DNA of 64,000 bases. Origin: Neoceratodus forsteri (lineage: Eukaryota > Chordata > Ceratodontiformes > Ceratodontidae). The stretch lies in assembly GCA_016271365.2 (NCBI GenBank), contig CM057449.1:1563970501-1564034500 (forward strand), given 5' to 3'. The notes under the pieces are model-generated. The model made no database searches, was not told the DNA's origin, and saw only the letters and a list, made by a program, of their open reading frames with translations. This document shows, in pieces, positions 34,776 through 46,499 of this stretch (positions are counted from its first letter, which is position 1; each line of letters starts with the position of its first letter). Made by a program: the position numbers and the translations under genes.

Positions 34776-35915
34776 TCATTCCAGCAAATTCATATCTCCC
34801 ACTGCACGTTCCATCCATCGCTGAAAGGTGGCCGTGGCACCTGATATCCCCTGTGGCATCCTCAGAAACTCATAGAACCCCAATGGACAGATGAAGGCTG
34901 TTTTCTCATGGTCTTCCAGGGCCATCGGGATCTGGTAGTATCCGCTCCGAAGATCCAACACCGAGAACCATTTGCTCCCTTTCAAGCAGTCTAGGGCATC
35001 TTGTATACGAGGTATAGTGTATTGGTCTGGGATGGTCCGCTGGTTCAGGGTTCGATAATCAACACACATCCTCACAGACCCATTCTTCTTATGCACAACC
35101 ACAATGAGAGAGGCGTATGAGCTCCTGGATTCTTGTATTATGCCAGCAGTGAGCATTTCCTGCAGGTGTCTTCTCACATCATCTATGTCTGCTGGGGCTA
35201 GGCGTTGGGACCTCTCTCGAAATGGCCGTTCATTGTGCAGGTGGATGTGATGCTCCGCACTCCGGACACATCCCACATCCCATTCCTTCAATGAAAACAC
35301 TTGGTCTCTCTGGGCAAGTCTCTTGCTAATTCTAGCCTTCCATTCAGCTGGCAACGGGGAGTCACCAAAATCAAACAAGTCTGGGGTCACTCTCTCCTTC
35401 TCACCAGGGTGCTTGTTGCTGGGCAATACTGCACAGTGTACCATAGCTAGGGTGTACCCTCTGTTCACACAGATCTCCTGATCTGATACATTGTGAATCT
35501 GGACCATCACTCGTCATGCATAGGCATGGGCATGAGCAGGCAAGATGCTGGACTTGACTGATAATCCTTCTGGCAATTTTCCATCGCCTTGCACATCCAA
35601 CATCAGTATTTTGTTCTTGACATCTTTCCAGAGGTGGACCTCCCCTTGAATGGTACACTGGGCATTAGGGGCCAGTACCATTGAATCGGGATCCTTCTTC
35701 CACATGATCCCCACCGGTTCATCCTGGTCTACTTCCTCAGGTTTCGGTTGCAAATCATAGGTCTTGATCAGAGCTGGAATTCTCAGGGCCCTCCCAGTCC
35801 ATTGCCCTTGTTTCTCATGACAGAGTTGCACCAGTCTCCCAAACATATGGGTGTTTGTCCCAATTAACAGGGGGACCCCATTATACAGTCCAGTGGGGGG
35901 ACACACTAGGGCCAA
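34776..35915 (-). pseudogene. Gypsy reverse transcriptase and protease-RT linker
   Basis: The first frame (35915-35514) is the linker behind the protease (VPLLIGTNTHMFGRL). The second (35510-34776) is the RT: PFRERSQRLAPADIDDVRRH, LQEMLTAGIIQESRSSYASL, VHKKNGSVRMCVDYRTLN, FSVLDLRSGYYQIPMALEDH, FLRMPQGISGATATFQRWME. A stop at its end cuts it just before the active-site box that opens the next frame. Confidence 0.87.
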
Positions 35916-35924
35916 TGTCTCTAC

Positions 35925-36179
35925 TCACTCCTCTACACCAGTTACAGTTGCAGGAAAAGACAACCAGAGGTGGACATACCCTAGGTAGGTATAAGACTTG
36001 TCGCTCAGGCCCCACACATGTAAGCCTTCCAGGAATTGCAAAGACACATCAGATAAGTGTTTGTCATACCAGTCCTGGAATACAATGGTTACTTGCGACC
36101 TACTGTCAAGCATAGCCGAGTATGAATACCATTCACGGTCACCGTTGTCTCCAGTAAAGGGCCCACTATTTTGGACCAT
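35925..36179 (-). pseudogene. Gypsy aspartic protease
   Basis: A small minus-strand frame between gag and RT. The active-site region reads SAMLDSRSQVTIVFQDWYD; family members normally have DSG or DTG where this copy has DSR. That change should abolish activity. The frame ends at 35925, and the linker continues in the next segment. Confidence 0.75.
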
Positions 36180-36246
36180 ACTGGAGAGGCAGTAGCAGAG
36201 GCCTGGACAGACGATTTAGCCACAAAGAAATTTGAGTTAGGGTTTC

Positions 36247-37708
36247 TCAAACCCTCACTGCGTTAATTTTGGGAACCCCTTGGCCACTGATTTGCTTTTC
36301 GGAGCTCCCTTGGAGTCTGTTTACTACTCTTTCTAAGTCTTTCTGAGACCGGCATTCCCTTTTCATATGGTCATCCTTTCCACAGTTGTGACAAATGATA
36401 GACTCCTGAGTCATCCTGGGAGAGAACAGCTTATGAGGAACTGAAGCAGTAGTAAGAGATTGGGGTCTAGTATCTGCTTGCAGCAGTGAGAGTGGTGCAA
36501 CATGTCTTAACAGTTCCTTTAGAGTGGCAGTCAATCCGGTGATCTCAGCCTTGGAGACACCCTCGGTAGCGGATGCCTGAGGGTGCACCCCCACCCCCAT
36601 GGCAGTCACATCCTTAAAGGGACCAGAATCTTGTTCCATGGGGGAAACCCTTGCAGAGGCACCGGTCTTCAACTCTCAGACTACCTTTATAGCTCATCTT
36701 TCCAATGCTGGGCACAGGACAGGAAGTCCTTTGCATTCTCAGAGTGCTCATTAAGTGCCAACTTTTGCCCCTAAGCCTCACTTGGCTGATCACTCTCAGT
36801 CACTTGTGCAGCAGCAGCAGATATGGGTGCAATTTCCCCAAGGGGCTGCCTTCACTCAACCCCCCGAATCTCTTTCATTAGCTCGTCATAGTAGGGGGGC
36901 GATTCCAGTAGGGTGGCAAGGCGCAACTGAAGCAGTAACAATTCTGAAAATGAAGCAGACTTAAGACTCCAGTCCAGCCTAGTTCAATCTAATTCATTTG
37001 ACAGCAAACTGTCCTTTCTGAGGCACTCTTGTAGCAGCTTTTCAAGCCGAGGTACATACACAGACAATGGCTCCCCTGGGTACTGCTGAGCGTTTCTTAC
37101 TCTCCAGCTCAGATCCTCATCTGAATCCAGGCTCCCATACACATTTTCCAATGCATCAAGATAGTCCTTTGCAGTTGCTTTGGGGTTATTGGTCCACTGG
37201 GCACGGATGGTAGCCAGGGCAGGACCTCGGAGGCTCTCACCCAACCTCTTTCATTTCTCTGCTTCTGAGCATTGCCATTCAAGTGCTAAAGGGGTAACAT
37301 AGTCTATCCAGGTCTCCCAGTCATCCTCCCCCGGGGGGTGGGGAGGGTGCCCAAGAAGATTCTCAGACTTCAGTAGGAGTCGTGACTAATGGCTGGTACA
37401 GATATAGGGGCCAGCATTGGCATGAGCACAGAAGGCATGGCAGTAACAGGTGCTAGAGTGGGAGGGGCTGTTGGGGAAGGAACACCCCCAGGTGGCAGGA
37501 ATAGTTTCTTAAAGTCCTCTACAGTTTTCTCTTCCTCCAGCAACAATTTGGCAAATTTCTCCTCAAAAGTCTCAGATAATGGTGGGAGCTCATCGTCTCC
37601 GGGGTCTTTGCCGTCTTTTGTTATCACTCTCCAGGCAGCTGGAACCCCTTCTTGGGCAATAGTCTGTGGCACTTTAGAGCTGTCCATGAGGTCACTACAC
37701 TCTACCAA
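36247..37708 (-). pseudogene. Gypsy gag (capsid and zinc knuckle), PNMA-related type
   Basis: Structural protein of the element particle. The N-terminal segment is 37708-37370 (acidic and Pro-rich). The capsid segment is 37244-36984, with ESLRGPALATIRAQWTNNPK and QQYPGEPLSVYVPRLEKLLQ, a signature shared with the PNMA/ZCCHC gene family, which derives from Gypsy gag. The C-terminal segment is 36672-36247, with one CCHC knuckle, CHNCGKDDHMKREC, near 36390. The segments are separated by stops and frame changes near 36700-36980 and 37250-37370. Confidence 0.85.
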
Positions 37709-37959
37709 GGCTATGAAACTGGGTGGTCAAATCAGCCTGTCGACCCATCACCACAGGGTTTTTTAAACATTCAACTTTGGAGAGTGTTCCCTCTACAGTG
37801 TCTTTTCTGGTACCCAGGTGAAACATCCAGTATAAGTAGAGCATTTTGGGGGTCGATCTCCTGCCTAGTACACCACCCCACCAACTGGTGTACAGCCATT
37901 TCTACTGGGGTAGCTATTAATCCTTAACAATAATTCATAATTTGTGGCCACTAGAAGGC

Positions 37960-37987
37960 ACAAAATCCCAGTGGTGAGCCTCCAAAA
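37960..37987 (-). promoter_or_regulatory. Candidate tRNA primer-binding site
   Basis: On the minus strand, three bases after the 5' LTR, the sequence is TGGAGGCTCACCACTGGGAT. It begins with TGG, the complement of the CCA end of a tRNA. The next bases would pair with a T-arm-like end. The primer tRNA was not identified. Confidence 0.5.
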
Positions 37988-39976
37988 TGTGACCCCTAGG
38001 TGGCGCTATCCCAAGGGCCACTACCCCTGCCTGTTTGGCTAGTAGCAGGTTAAGGGCCTGAGTTCTGAAACGAGTGCCTCCACCCGGAGGTCAGGGTTGG
38101 TAGTGGTCAAGCTAACCTGGGCACAGCCCTCTGGGACACTGTAACCCCCTCTTTCCTTACTAGTGGCTGGAACAATACACAATAATCACTTTCACAATAC
38201 CCCGATACACCATACAAGTACCCACACTGTTTGCACTTACCACCAGGGCTTTCCTCTGGCCCTGCCCTGGGAACCCCCTGTAAAACAAGGTTATACACAG
38301 CAAATAACAGCAGTACAGTACTCTTGCACAAACTGAAACCACAGTCAGGGTAAATGCAAAAAAGAGTTAGATCTGATTTATTTAAGGGGCTTGAACAAGG
38401 GAAGGGTGTAATCAGGTTAATTTGCTTAAAGGCTCTATCAATCAAACAGTTATGCATGCACTTCAGGGTCATAAACAGTCACACACTCTGGGTATCCAGA
38501 TGGAGAATGGTGGGTTAGCCAGGAACATTGCAGCTGGTTGGGGCCCTGTGATGGAAGAAAACAACATGCACAACACACTATTTGTGATCCGGAGCCAGAG
38601 GGCTCAGTTCATGAAAAGAAAACAACAAGACAATCAGATGACACACTTTTAGATTAGGCTGTTATTGCAGGGAGCTACCCTGATGATTACTAACGACACC
38701 CATGACTGGACATAGGCTGGATGAAAATTGAGACAGCATGTGGTTAATCTAGAGTGCCAGGAGAAGCAGGGCCCACACGATTCACTGAAGCATCATTCCT
38801 GTTCAAGCATGGAGCAGGGGAATGATCCCCAGGCACGTCTCTTGTCGGTGGCTTTCTCTGTGCAGTGAGGTAGCCTCACAGGGCCAGTGTGGCATGGCTC
38901 AGGCCAAATGGAGATGAACGTGGATTTAGTCCAATTAGGCTGGATAAAGCTTCCAGCAAGCAGAACACAGTTCACTCAGTGGGGAACCAAATCACGGCCC
39001 ACTTTCAATACACAGCACATTTACATGTAAAGGATTCTATGGTAACAGCAAGCAGAACACAGTTCACACAGTGGGGAACCAAATCACAACCCACTTTCAA
39101 TGCACAGCACATTTACATGTAAGGAAATTCTACTGTACCAGGCAAACCACTCTCCAGTCACGATCGCAAAGTCTCTGCACAAACCGGGATTCAAAAGCAG
39201 CTGGAAATCCTGACAGGCCGACTGCATTCAGCAAATCTTCAGTCTTTTTCAGGTTAAAGCCTGGTCACAGTCTAGTGGCTTAAATAGTCCTCACAACTCG
39301 GATTCAGTCCGAATAAACTCTATTTCCCCTCTCAGGGACAGCAGGCAGACAGGCAGGCCAAAACTCAGCCCTTTCACAGTTCTCTCATGCAAAACTACAC
39401 AAAGCTGCTGCTCAAAATCACTTGAGCTGTTACTTCTTCACTTCTCAGCTCAAAACTGAAACTAGCTGCAGCAGCCTGGGAAATTCACCAAGATCCAAAA
39501 GGTTCAGTTGGCTGATCCTCCTGTCAGTCACAACAAAGGCTCCCCCTTCAGGTGCAAAAAGGGGCAGAAAGCCCAAAACTGCAATTCCTACAGATTTTGA
39601 TTCCAGACAGCTCCTGTAGTCCGGCTCTATTTTAGGTCCCACAGTACTGATTGGTCCAATTCGCAGTCCAGGACCAAGATAGTGGAGATAAACAAAACAG
39701 TCATTGCTGCAAAGAAGGCAGGTTAGACAAACTACATTATCATTATCACTCTAAATGATTTTCAGCAAATAGTTAAATCTTTCAAAAGAGCTCCGTCTCA
39801 GATTACTTATGACTGCAATCCAGGCAGCTCTTAAAGAGACAGTACACAGAGGCTATACAGGCACTCTCTGGCAATCACATTTAAACTGCTAAAATGTAGG
39901 ACACCAGCCTGGCAGTGAGCATTTAGGCAAGCTCGAGGAAGACTTTTTGGGAACCCCCATTTGTAGGGGGGTTACA
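37988..39976 (-). repeat. Gypsy 5' LTR (right copy)
   Basis: LTR of 1989 bp, TGTGACCCCTAGGTGGC to GGGGGGTTACA on the plus strand. It carries a local tandem duplication of about 95 bp (38952-39122, block with CAAGCAGAACACAGTTCAC). That block is single in the left LTR, which explains most of the length difference. Confidence 0.92.
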
Positions 39977-39980
39977 TCCA

Positions 39981-40767
39981 AAAATGAGGCTCGCTGCTCC
40001 TCTCCACATGGGGGTGAGTAAATGCCGCAAAAACGGTCACTCTTCCAAAACTTCATTATATCTTGTTTAATTTATCCTTGTGGATCCCTGCTGCATTTCT
40101 TAAAAGCCTGGCTTCCAAGCAATTGATCTATATCTGGGCAGAAAATTCCCTATGATAAAGCTTGCAACCCTCCGACTCCACTGGAAACAGGGGGGCTTTG
40201 GTCTACCTAACCTATGACAGTTGCATGAGTATGTAGTACTCAGGCAGGCCCATATGTGCTACGAACCAGATCTTTCCTCTTCCTCTCCAAGATGGACTAA
40301 CCTAGAATGACAACAAGACAAACTTCCCACTCCAGCCTCCCTACTGTTCTCTGACTGGGGCAACAAACTGAGTATGTCCTTTTGCATTAAATACACGAGA
40401 ACCTTATGGAAGAAACATAGTGACACTCTAAATTGGCAGCCTTGGACCTCAAGGAGAAAACCTATCTGGGACAACTCTCAGCTTAAGATTGAAGGGAAGG
40501 CTGTACTCTGGAAAGACTGGCAAGCAGCAGGAATACATGTCTTTGGAGACATGTATAATCCTGAGACTGGAGTCTTACACTCCTTTAAACAGCTTCAGCA
40601 GAAACACCCTCTCCCCAAAGCACAATTGTGGAGATATTTGCAGTTATGAGACCTACTGAGAGTGAAAGTTTCTCACACGTACTTTTCCCCCACCACCCTT
40701 ACTAGATTGGTGGGTAGACATACTATCCAACTCAAATCACTTGGTGGACAAACTTAAAAATCTGATC
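39981..40767 (+). pseudogene. L1 ORF2 part 3: RT thumb and C-terminal region
   Basis: The reading continues from the other side of the Gypsy element. A Lys-rich thumb begins near 40090 (FLKAWLPSN, IYIWAENSL). GGFGLPN lies near 40185, and a 91-codon open frame runs 40374-40649 (FCIKYTRTLWKKHSDTLNWQ, KAVLWKDWQAAGIHVFGDMY). The run ends in AAAAATCTGATC at 40756-40767, the left target duplication of the half-LINE. Confidence 0.78.
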
Positions 40768-42643
40768 GGGGGGTGCTGTGGAGAATGCTCACTGAATAGA
40801 CATGCTTTGTTTCAGCTCTGCAAACCTGAGAATTCTCTAACTAAACATACTTATTTACTTGGCAAAACCATTGAATTTTTATTATAGATTCTGACAGCTT
40901 ATCTAGCGAGGAACAGACATTCAAATAAAGGAGGCAAAGGGGACTCCAAGACTCAGCCATCCATGGAGCAGCTGGCCCAACTACAGCCTTCGGGAACATT
41001 GAAATCCATGGAGCCATGCAGGCAGTCTCTGACTATGTCCACGAGGGCCATAGTTGGAAAAGTGGAGGACATTTTTAAACATATGGGCGAACAGGATAGA
41101 AAAATAGAATCTGAAACAAAAACCCCCTCCTCTGTGGAAGCACAGGCAACCAAAGCCCTTTCTGCCAGTAGTAAACTGATTCAAAAAAATGGCCAGTTAC
41201 ATTACTGTTTGGAAGCCATTGAAAATGCTTAAAGGGCAGTAAACCTCCAGCTTGTAGGACTCCCGGAGGGCAGCGAGGGGCCCGACTTGACAGCCTTTCT
41301 GGCAGGCTGGTTGCCAGGTGCCTTACTCATTCCTGATGGTGCAGATCCCATCTCCCAGATTCCAAAGGCTTACAGAATCTCCCCCAGAGCTGCTTCGGCT
41401 CAACCTGACTTATTACAAACAGTCCTCCTTGTTACTACCAGAGTGACAGTTTGGGACAAGTACCTGCAGGCCACCTGTAATTCTTCAAACTTTACTTGTA
41501 ATGATAAGGCCCTTAATTAGTTTCCTGACCTGTCTTTCGCAACTAGAGCTTGACAAAAAAAGTTTAACGGTGTCCGAGCCTGTCTCCGAAGTCTCAGAGT
41601 TGTTCACACTCTTCTGATGTCTGCCTGCCTCAGTATCCATTATGGAGGTAATACGTTCCATTATATGGATCCCCAGGAAGCCGGCAAGAAGGTGGAGGCC
41701 ATAGAAAGGGAGTTCACTACTGCTCCACTGCCATGAGAAGAAGATTCAGAAGCTGATGCAACTTGAGGAAAGAGACTGTTTTTTCGATCTCAACTTTTCT
41801 CTCACTAAAGTGACTGGTATCAGAGACTCATGGTAGATTATAGTTTGTATTTTAGCTTCCCCTTTATTTCTTTCTTATTTCTTTTTTTTTTATTTTGCTA
41901 TCCACTATTCTGCTTATTTTGGATTGAGTGGGGGGGATTTGTAATATTTTATTGATTATTCAAAATGGCGACCGCTCTTTGGCAGTTCTCTTTGTCATTT
42001 GGGTTAGTGCGGACACAGACAACCTGAATGTATTTCTGGGGTACAGAACACTATCTTGGCCTGGTTTCTAGCTCACTCTGAAGGTGATAGAGTCTGCTAC
42101 TTTATTCAATAACTGTTACTTTATTATACTGGTGGCTTATTCTCCCCGCTCTACTGTGATTTGACAATGTTGGGTTCAACTGTTCTTCTCCTGTTTTGAG
42201 AAAGTATTTAGGAATCATTCCAGCCCACATTTCATAGGTATTAGCACCATTTATATGTTCTATGTAGCTATAGTTTACAAGCTATTATAGAGCCTTAACT
42301 ACGGAAGTCTGCAGAAATTGTGGGGAGGGAATGGAGTGCTACCACTGTTTTATTTAAATTGCATGTTTGGAATGGGATCATGTCAATCTCTGTGTTGAGT
42401 ATAAACTTTTTGGGTGACCTTTTTCTTGGAAGATCGCCTCACTCTTGCGAGGTGCAGATATCAGAGACTCTGCTCTTGGACTATGTGGTAATACCCCCAC
42501 CTCCTTAATCCAGTCTCCCTAGGTTAATTTTTTTGCCTGTATTCTGTTGGATGGCTTCTTTCTCTCAGCTTTGTACTGTATGCCAGGCAGAATTAACTGT
42601 ATACTGTTGCGTTATCTTTAAAATAATGAAATATAAGTTTTAA
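40768..42643 (+). mobile_element. ORF1-only half-LINE (HAL1-like)
   Basis: This 1876-bp insertion is flanked by a perfect AAAAATCTGATC at 40756-40767 and 42644-42655. It holds a leader, one L1 ORF1 pseudogene and a 3' region ending in A-rich sequence. No ORF2 is present between ORF1 and the tail. This matches the design of mammalian HAL1 elements, which carry ORF1 but rely on a full LINE for the enzyme. It could instead be an L1 copy with an internal deletion of ORF2. Confidence 0.75.
40963..41760 (+). pseudogene. L1 ORF1 (coiled coil, RRM and CTD) in the half-LINE
   Basis: It starts MEQLAQLQPSGTLKSMEP. A heptad-like region with KVEDIFKHMGEQDRKIE is the coiled-coil candidate. After an in-frame stop (41230-41232) the RRM region follows: NLQLVGLPEGSEGPDLTAFL and AGWLPGALLIPDG. 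This corresponds to the classical L1 ORF1 signature in which a NIR-like motif precedes GLPEG. A second in-frame stop (41518-41520) precedes FPDLSFATRA and the C-terminal RACLRSL. The stops share one frame up to about 41550, so the decay is mostly by point changes. Confidence 0.82.
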
Positions 42644-42655
42644 AAAAATCTGATC

Positions 42656-43290
42656 CAAAATGAGCTTCTACCCATTACGCAACACGGTATGTGAGGAAAC
42701 CTGGGCTAGGGAATTGGACACTCTTATACCAGAGGATGAGTTGAAAAAGGCCTGGACTCAGACCTATGTGGTAAATTGACAGCTGCAGGTGAAAACACTC
42801 CAGTACAAACTCCAGCACAGAGCTTACAGAACCCCTCTCTGGCTCTATAGAGCAGGCATAACTCCTGCTAGTGAGAGTTGGAGATGCAGCTCCCCACAGG
42901 CCTCAATTTACCATGTCCTTTCATTTTGTCCCACCATTGACCAATACTGGGACTCTGTATGGTTGCTGTGTAAGGAAATTGTGCCTATACCAAGACTAAA
43001 GAATCTAACTTTGGCCTTGACAGGACTGCTTCCACCACAACATGATTTGCCCCCGCAGACTCTGATATAGTTCAATCATGCACTAGGTACAGCAAAACAC
43101 AGGCTACTTCACCACTGGCATGAGCCAGGTCCGCCTGATCCACAGGGGTGGAAGAATCTTCTAACACTTACCTCAAGATACGAGCGAGTAGCACAGGTAG
43201 CAGCAGGAAAGACAGACCTCTACAAGAAGATAGGGGGGCCCTTTTTTGAGACCCACTGCATACATCCTATTCACATGCCTCTAGCCAGGT
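42656..43290 (+). pseudogene. L1 ORF2 part 4: C-terminal domain
   Basis: It resumes directly after the half-LINE duplication. The first frame is broken (42656-42780). An open stretch at 42789-43070 follows with KTLQYKLQHRAYRTPLWLYR, SPQASIYHVLSFCPTIDQYW and DSVWLLCKEI, the Cys/His-containing C-terminus of L1 ORF2. A short shifted piece (HYLKIRASS-like) reaches about 43250. Confidence 0.78.
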
Positions 43291-44244
43291 GATTGACCAC
43301 CTCAGGTTCTAATCACAAAACTACTCTTCGCTAATCACCTCTTTGTAAATTCTTCTGAGTCGGAAGATGTGCTTTCTTAAGAAGAGCTCCCGCTGGGTAT
43401 GCACCCCCCTTCACCACAGATACTATAGTCTATTACACTAACATTAAGTCCCTCCCCCCCCAAAAAAAAAATCCCAGTGGATAACAACAGTTGTTATTTT
43501 AACCTTTAGATAGCAGCTCCATGGGAATACTTAGTAATAAACCAAGACAAACTCCTTCCAGTAATATATTATTAGAAGACTTAGTAACAAGCAGCAAAAG
43601 TGGGGAACCCTCCTTTTTAATACAGTGGGAATATAACCTATTGGAGCCAGAAGTGAAACACTAAATAGTCTCCAGTGTGACATCCTTTTCATGGACCTAA
43701 GGTACAACTAATGGAGGGGTGAAAGCACCAATATAGTCCCCCTGGAAAATGCTGACCTTACCCCATAACTTTCAAAATGTCAGACACACGAGGTTGAAAC
43801 TCACTGCAAGATATAAAGACAGTGGCATGTAGAGATTCACAGAGCTAGATCACGTTGGAACATTGGATATGAAAAAATGATACCCATTGTAACTAAAAGA
43901 ATCCCCTCCGTGTTGTTCTTGTTATATCTGTTCTGTATAGCTGGGTTATAGGCCATCTAGTTTAAATTATCTACCAAGAAAAAGAAAGATTGGGACTGTA
44001 TAGTTATCTAGTAAAGCACACTAAACACCTGAATTAAGTTTTATAATGTACTGTTAAATTATGTAATTCTGCTATATCCTTCCAATTCTCAATTTGTGCA
44101 GTATTAATGTTCTGATGTAATGTTGGACAATTATCTGTAACCTGTCAATGACTGTGTAGTAACTATTCCTTTTGCAGTTGTGTTACATTGCATTTGCACT
44201 GTGTTCCTGTTGTAAAATTGAAAAATGTCAATAAAAACTTTTAT
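43291..44244 (+). other. L1 3' untranslated region
   Basis: Non-coding sequence between the ORF2 end and the LINE terminus TGTCAATAAAAACTTTTAT. It has a local A-run at 43463-43471. AATAAA near 44230 fits the element's polyadenylation signal. Confidence 0.7.
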
Positions 44245-44900
44245 GGCAAAGGGCAGTACTCTAAACTGGTAGTGTTTTTCCTCCAGCATAAAAAGAAGGT
44301 ATTGTCTGTAGGATTTCCTGATCTTGACATGAAAGTATGCATCCTTCATGTCCAGAGGACAAAGCCAGTTCCCTGGTTGCTGAATTAGAGTCAGAGCTTG
44401 AAAGGGTACCATTGGAAACTTTTTGTATTAAATGTAGAAGTTAAGATCCCTGAGATCCAACACAAGATGCAGATCCCCTGTCTATTTTGGAATTGGAAAG
44501 TATCCAAGGAGGAACCAGTTCTATAGCACATTTTTGGAATGATGACTGAACTTCTTCCTTCAGAATGGACAAATGGCCCGAAAGATGACTGGAAGGAGGC
44601 AGAGGATGATCTGGAGGGAATTTTAACAACTCCAGAGTATGCCCTTTGCAATTATATCCAGAACCTACTAATCTCTAGTGATCTCCCACCATTGTTTCAG
44701 AAGCAGGGAGATCCTGCCCCCCAGAACCACCCCTGGAGGTAACATTGGAGGTGGGGGTGAAGATGGAAAACAGGCAGGTGGAACCAGTGGTAGCAGGGGA
44801 CCCCAGAACCAATTGCTTTGAGTGCTTTTGTACGCACGCCTGGGGGAAGGGGACCCAGCAGGGGGCACTTCCATTGCCACAGCCTTGCTGACAGTAGGCT
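44245..44900 (-). pseudogene. DIRS-type reverse transcriptase (5' part)
   Basis: On the minus strand: LLLKQWWEITRD, then SLQIILCL-like sequence near 44620, LHLVLDLRDLN near 44440 and the best block at 44412-44250 with LTLIQQPGNWLCPLDMKDAY, FHVKIRKSYRQYLLF and HYQFRVLPFAI. These are RT blocks of DIRS1-like elements; the palm core with the catalytic Asp pair is missing. The gene is cut exactly at the L1 3' end at 44244. The other half was not found left of the L1. Confidence 0.8.
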
Positions 44901-45284
44901 CAGCTACTTCAGTCAGTAGGCTGGCAAAAGGAGCCCTTCCACAGACCCAAGCAGGAGTGGAATATAGGTAATCTACAGAGAGTCATTTTTGAGGTCTGAA
45001 GGCCGCATATGGTCTCTTCAACATCATAGCCAAATAATTTTGACTCTCTAAAAGGGGCATTTAAAACTGCCTGCTGCACATCATTGGCAAAGTCAGCAAC
45101 TCTAAGCTAAGAATATTTTCTCATGCAAATGCCAGAAGCAACAGCCCTTGCAGAAGCATCAGAGACATCATAAGCTGAGAGTAGTAAATTTTTCCCAATC
45201 TCAGCACCAGAAGATAATGTTTTAAGTAAAGTCATTCTTGGCAGCGCCATCAGGTAAAGCATGGGCTGCAGTACAATCAGCTTT

Positions 45285-46496
45285 CTACAGGCTGTTCTGA
45301 TAGTTTAACATGTGGGTCTGGTAGTTTGCAATCCTAAGGCCCAATAATACAGAGGCATAAGTATGTTGTCTCATCACATCTAGCCTCCTAGATTTTTTAT
45401 CAGGAGGCAACGCACTCATGTGTTTAGGTGCTCTAGACCTATCACGAGCAGCCATGATGACTACAGAGTCAGTTTCTAACAGAGTAGCATAATAAGGTTT
45501 AGCAGATGGTGCAGGATACTGCTTATCAACCTTTCTGGGAACTGCAGGCAGTGAGTTTGATCTGTACCATGCATCAAAGGTAGTGTCCTCTAATGCAGGA
45601 TATGTAGGTGGAATTACAATGGAGGGATTGCAGGGCACCCTTCAAAATTCCATTAGATTTCTTTTGTGGAATCTTCCTCTCTCATAGCAAAGCCCATGGC
45701 AGACTGCATTTGTTGCATTATGGCTTGGAAAGTTTGATCCTCAGGAGATCTGAGAGTCTAAATCATTGAGTCCTCACTGCGGGATGAGAAGGTAGAAATA
45801 GAGGGTATACCATTAGGTGGGTGACACAATTAGGGCAATGGGATAGGGTCGTGAATGATAGGGGTGTGCTACATTTTTCAGCGCCCTGCACTCACATCAT
45901 TTTCACTGTCAACACTGTTTTCCTCTGGTCCACTTATGCCCAGACCCAGAGGAGATTATATTTAGTGATGGAGGTGTGGGGGGCAAATCCCCCCACATTG
46001 GGGGTGTGGGGGTGAAGCCCCCGCAAAAAACAACTTTTGTCCCCTGCTGCCCCTTGTCACCATAGCTGGGTTGTGGTGGAATGTGGGGCTATGATTATTG
46101 CAGGTGACATGTTTCTGGTGCCCTAATTTATGGCAAACAGATTCATGTTGCAACGCAGTGGGTGAACCGAAATAGAATGAGGTGCTAAAAATTGTTCACC
46201 CTCATATTCCTCCTCTAAATCCTCTTCCAAATCCATGAGGTCAGGATTCTATTCTACTTCGTCGTTGACGTCCCTATCAATGGCTGGAGCCACAGAATGC
46301 ACTGGTGACACTGGTGGCAGCTGAGAAGGAGGAATCTGTGGCATGCTAGAGAAACGTGTTGATGTGGCTGAGTACCAGAAGGCCCCATTGGCTGAATAAC
46401 TGCCTGTACTGGTAGTCCAGGCAGAATGCATCTTATCATTTCTGAGAATGACACCAACATAGCCTCAGCATCGACTGCACCCTGTAAAAGGGTCAA
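45285..46496 (-). pseudogene. DIRS gag-like region
   Basis: The upstream part (46496-46249) is Pro/Ser/Gln-rich (PPSQLPPVSPVHSVAPAIDR). The open segment 45638-45285 reads PPTYPALEDTTFDAWYRSNS, PDKKSRRLDVMRQHTYASVL and LGLRIANYQTHMLNYQ. The latter is the DIRS ORF1 signature (KESRRFD...LRAANYQ). It lies directly upstream of the RT on the same strand. A GC-rich stretch with GGGGGCAAATCCCCCC near 45980-46030 interrupts the region. Confidence 0.7.
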
Positions 46497-46499
46497 GAC

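Larger units (their letters stand above)
25345..39976 (-). mobile_element. Gypsy/Ty3 LTR retrotransposon with nested CR1
   Basis: The element lies on the minus strand between two LTRs (25345-27250 and 37988-39976). It is flanked by the 4-bp duplication TCCA (25341-25344 and 39977-39980). LTR ends are TG...CA on the minus strand, beginning TGTAACCCCCC. Order on the minus strand: LTR, candidate primer site, gag, protease, reverse transcriptase, RNase H, integrase, 3' pol end interrupted by a CR1, polypurine tract, LTR. The gag type (PNMA-related) and the RT-RH-IN order identify Ty3/Gypsy. It interrupts an L1 ORF2 frame that resumes exactly on the other side. Internal stops show that it is inactive. 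Confidence 0.92.
20945..44244 (+). mobile_element. L1 LINE host, split into four pieces by nested insertions
   Basis: Plus-strand L1-type element. ORF2 pieces lie at 21045-22890, 24855-25344, 39981-40767 and 42656-43290, followed by a 3' region ending CAATAAAAACTTTTAT at 44244. The interruptions are a minus-strand CR1 fragment, a Gypsy LTR element and an ORF1-only half-LINE. No ORF1 is seen before 21045, so the copy is 5'-truncated near the start of ORF2. At its 3' end it abuts a DIRS reverse transcriptase. The exact left limit is uncertain; the target duplication was not found with confidence. Confidence 0.8.

Noticed and set aside
21025..44262. AGTACTCT near 21025 and 44255 as the L1 target duplication
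   Set aside because: Only eight bases match and the adjoining bases differ; too short to define the L1 boundary.
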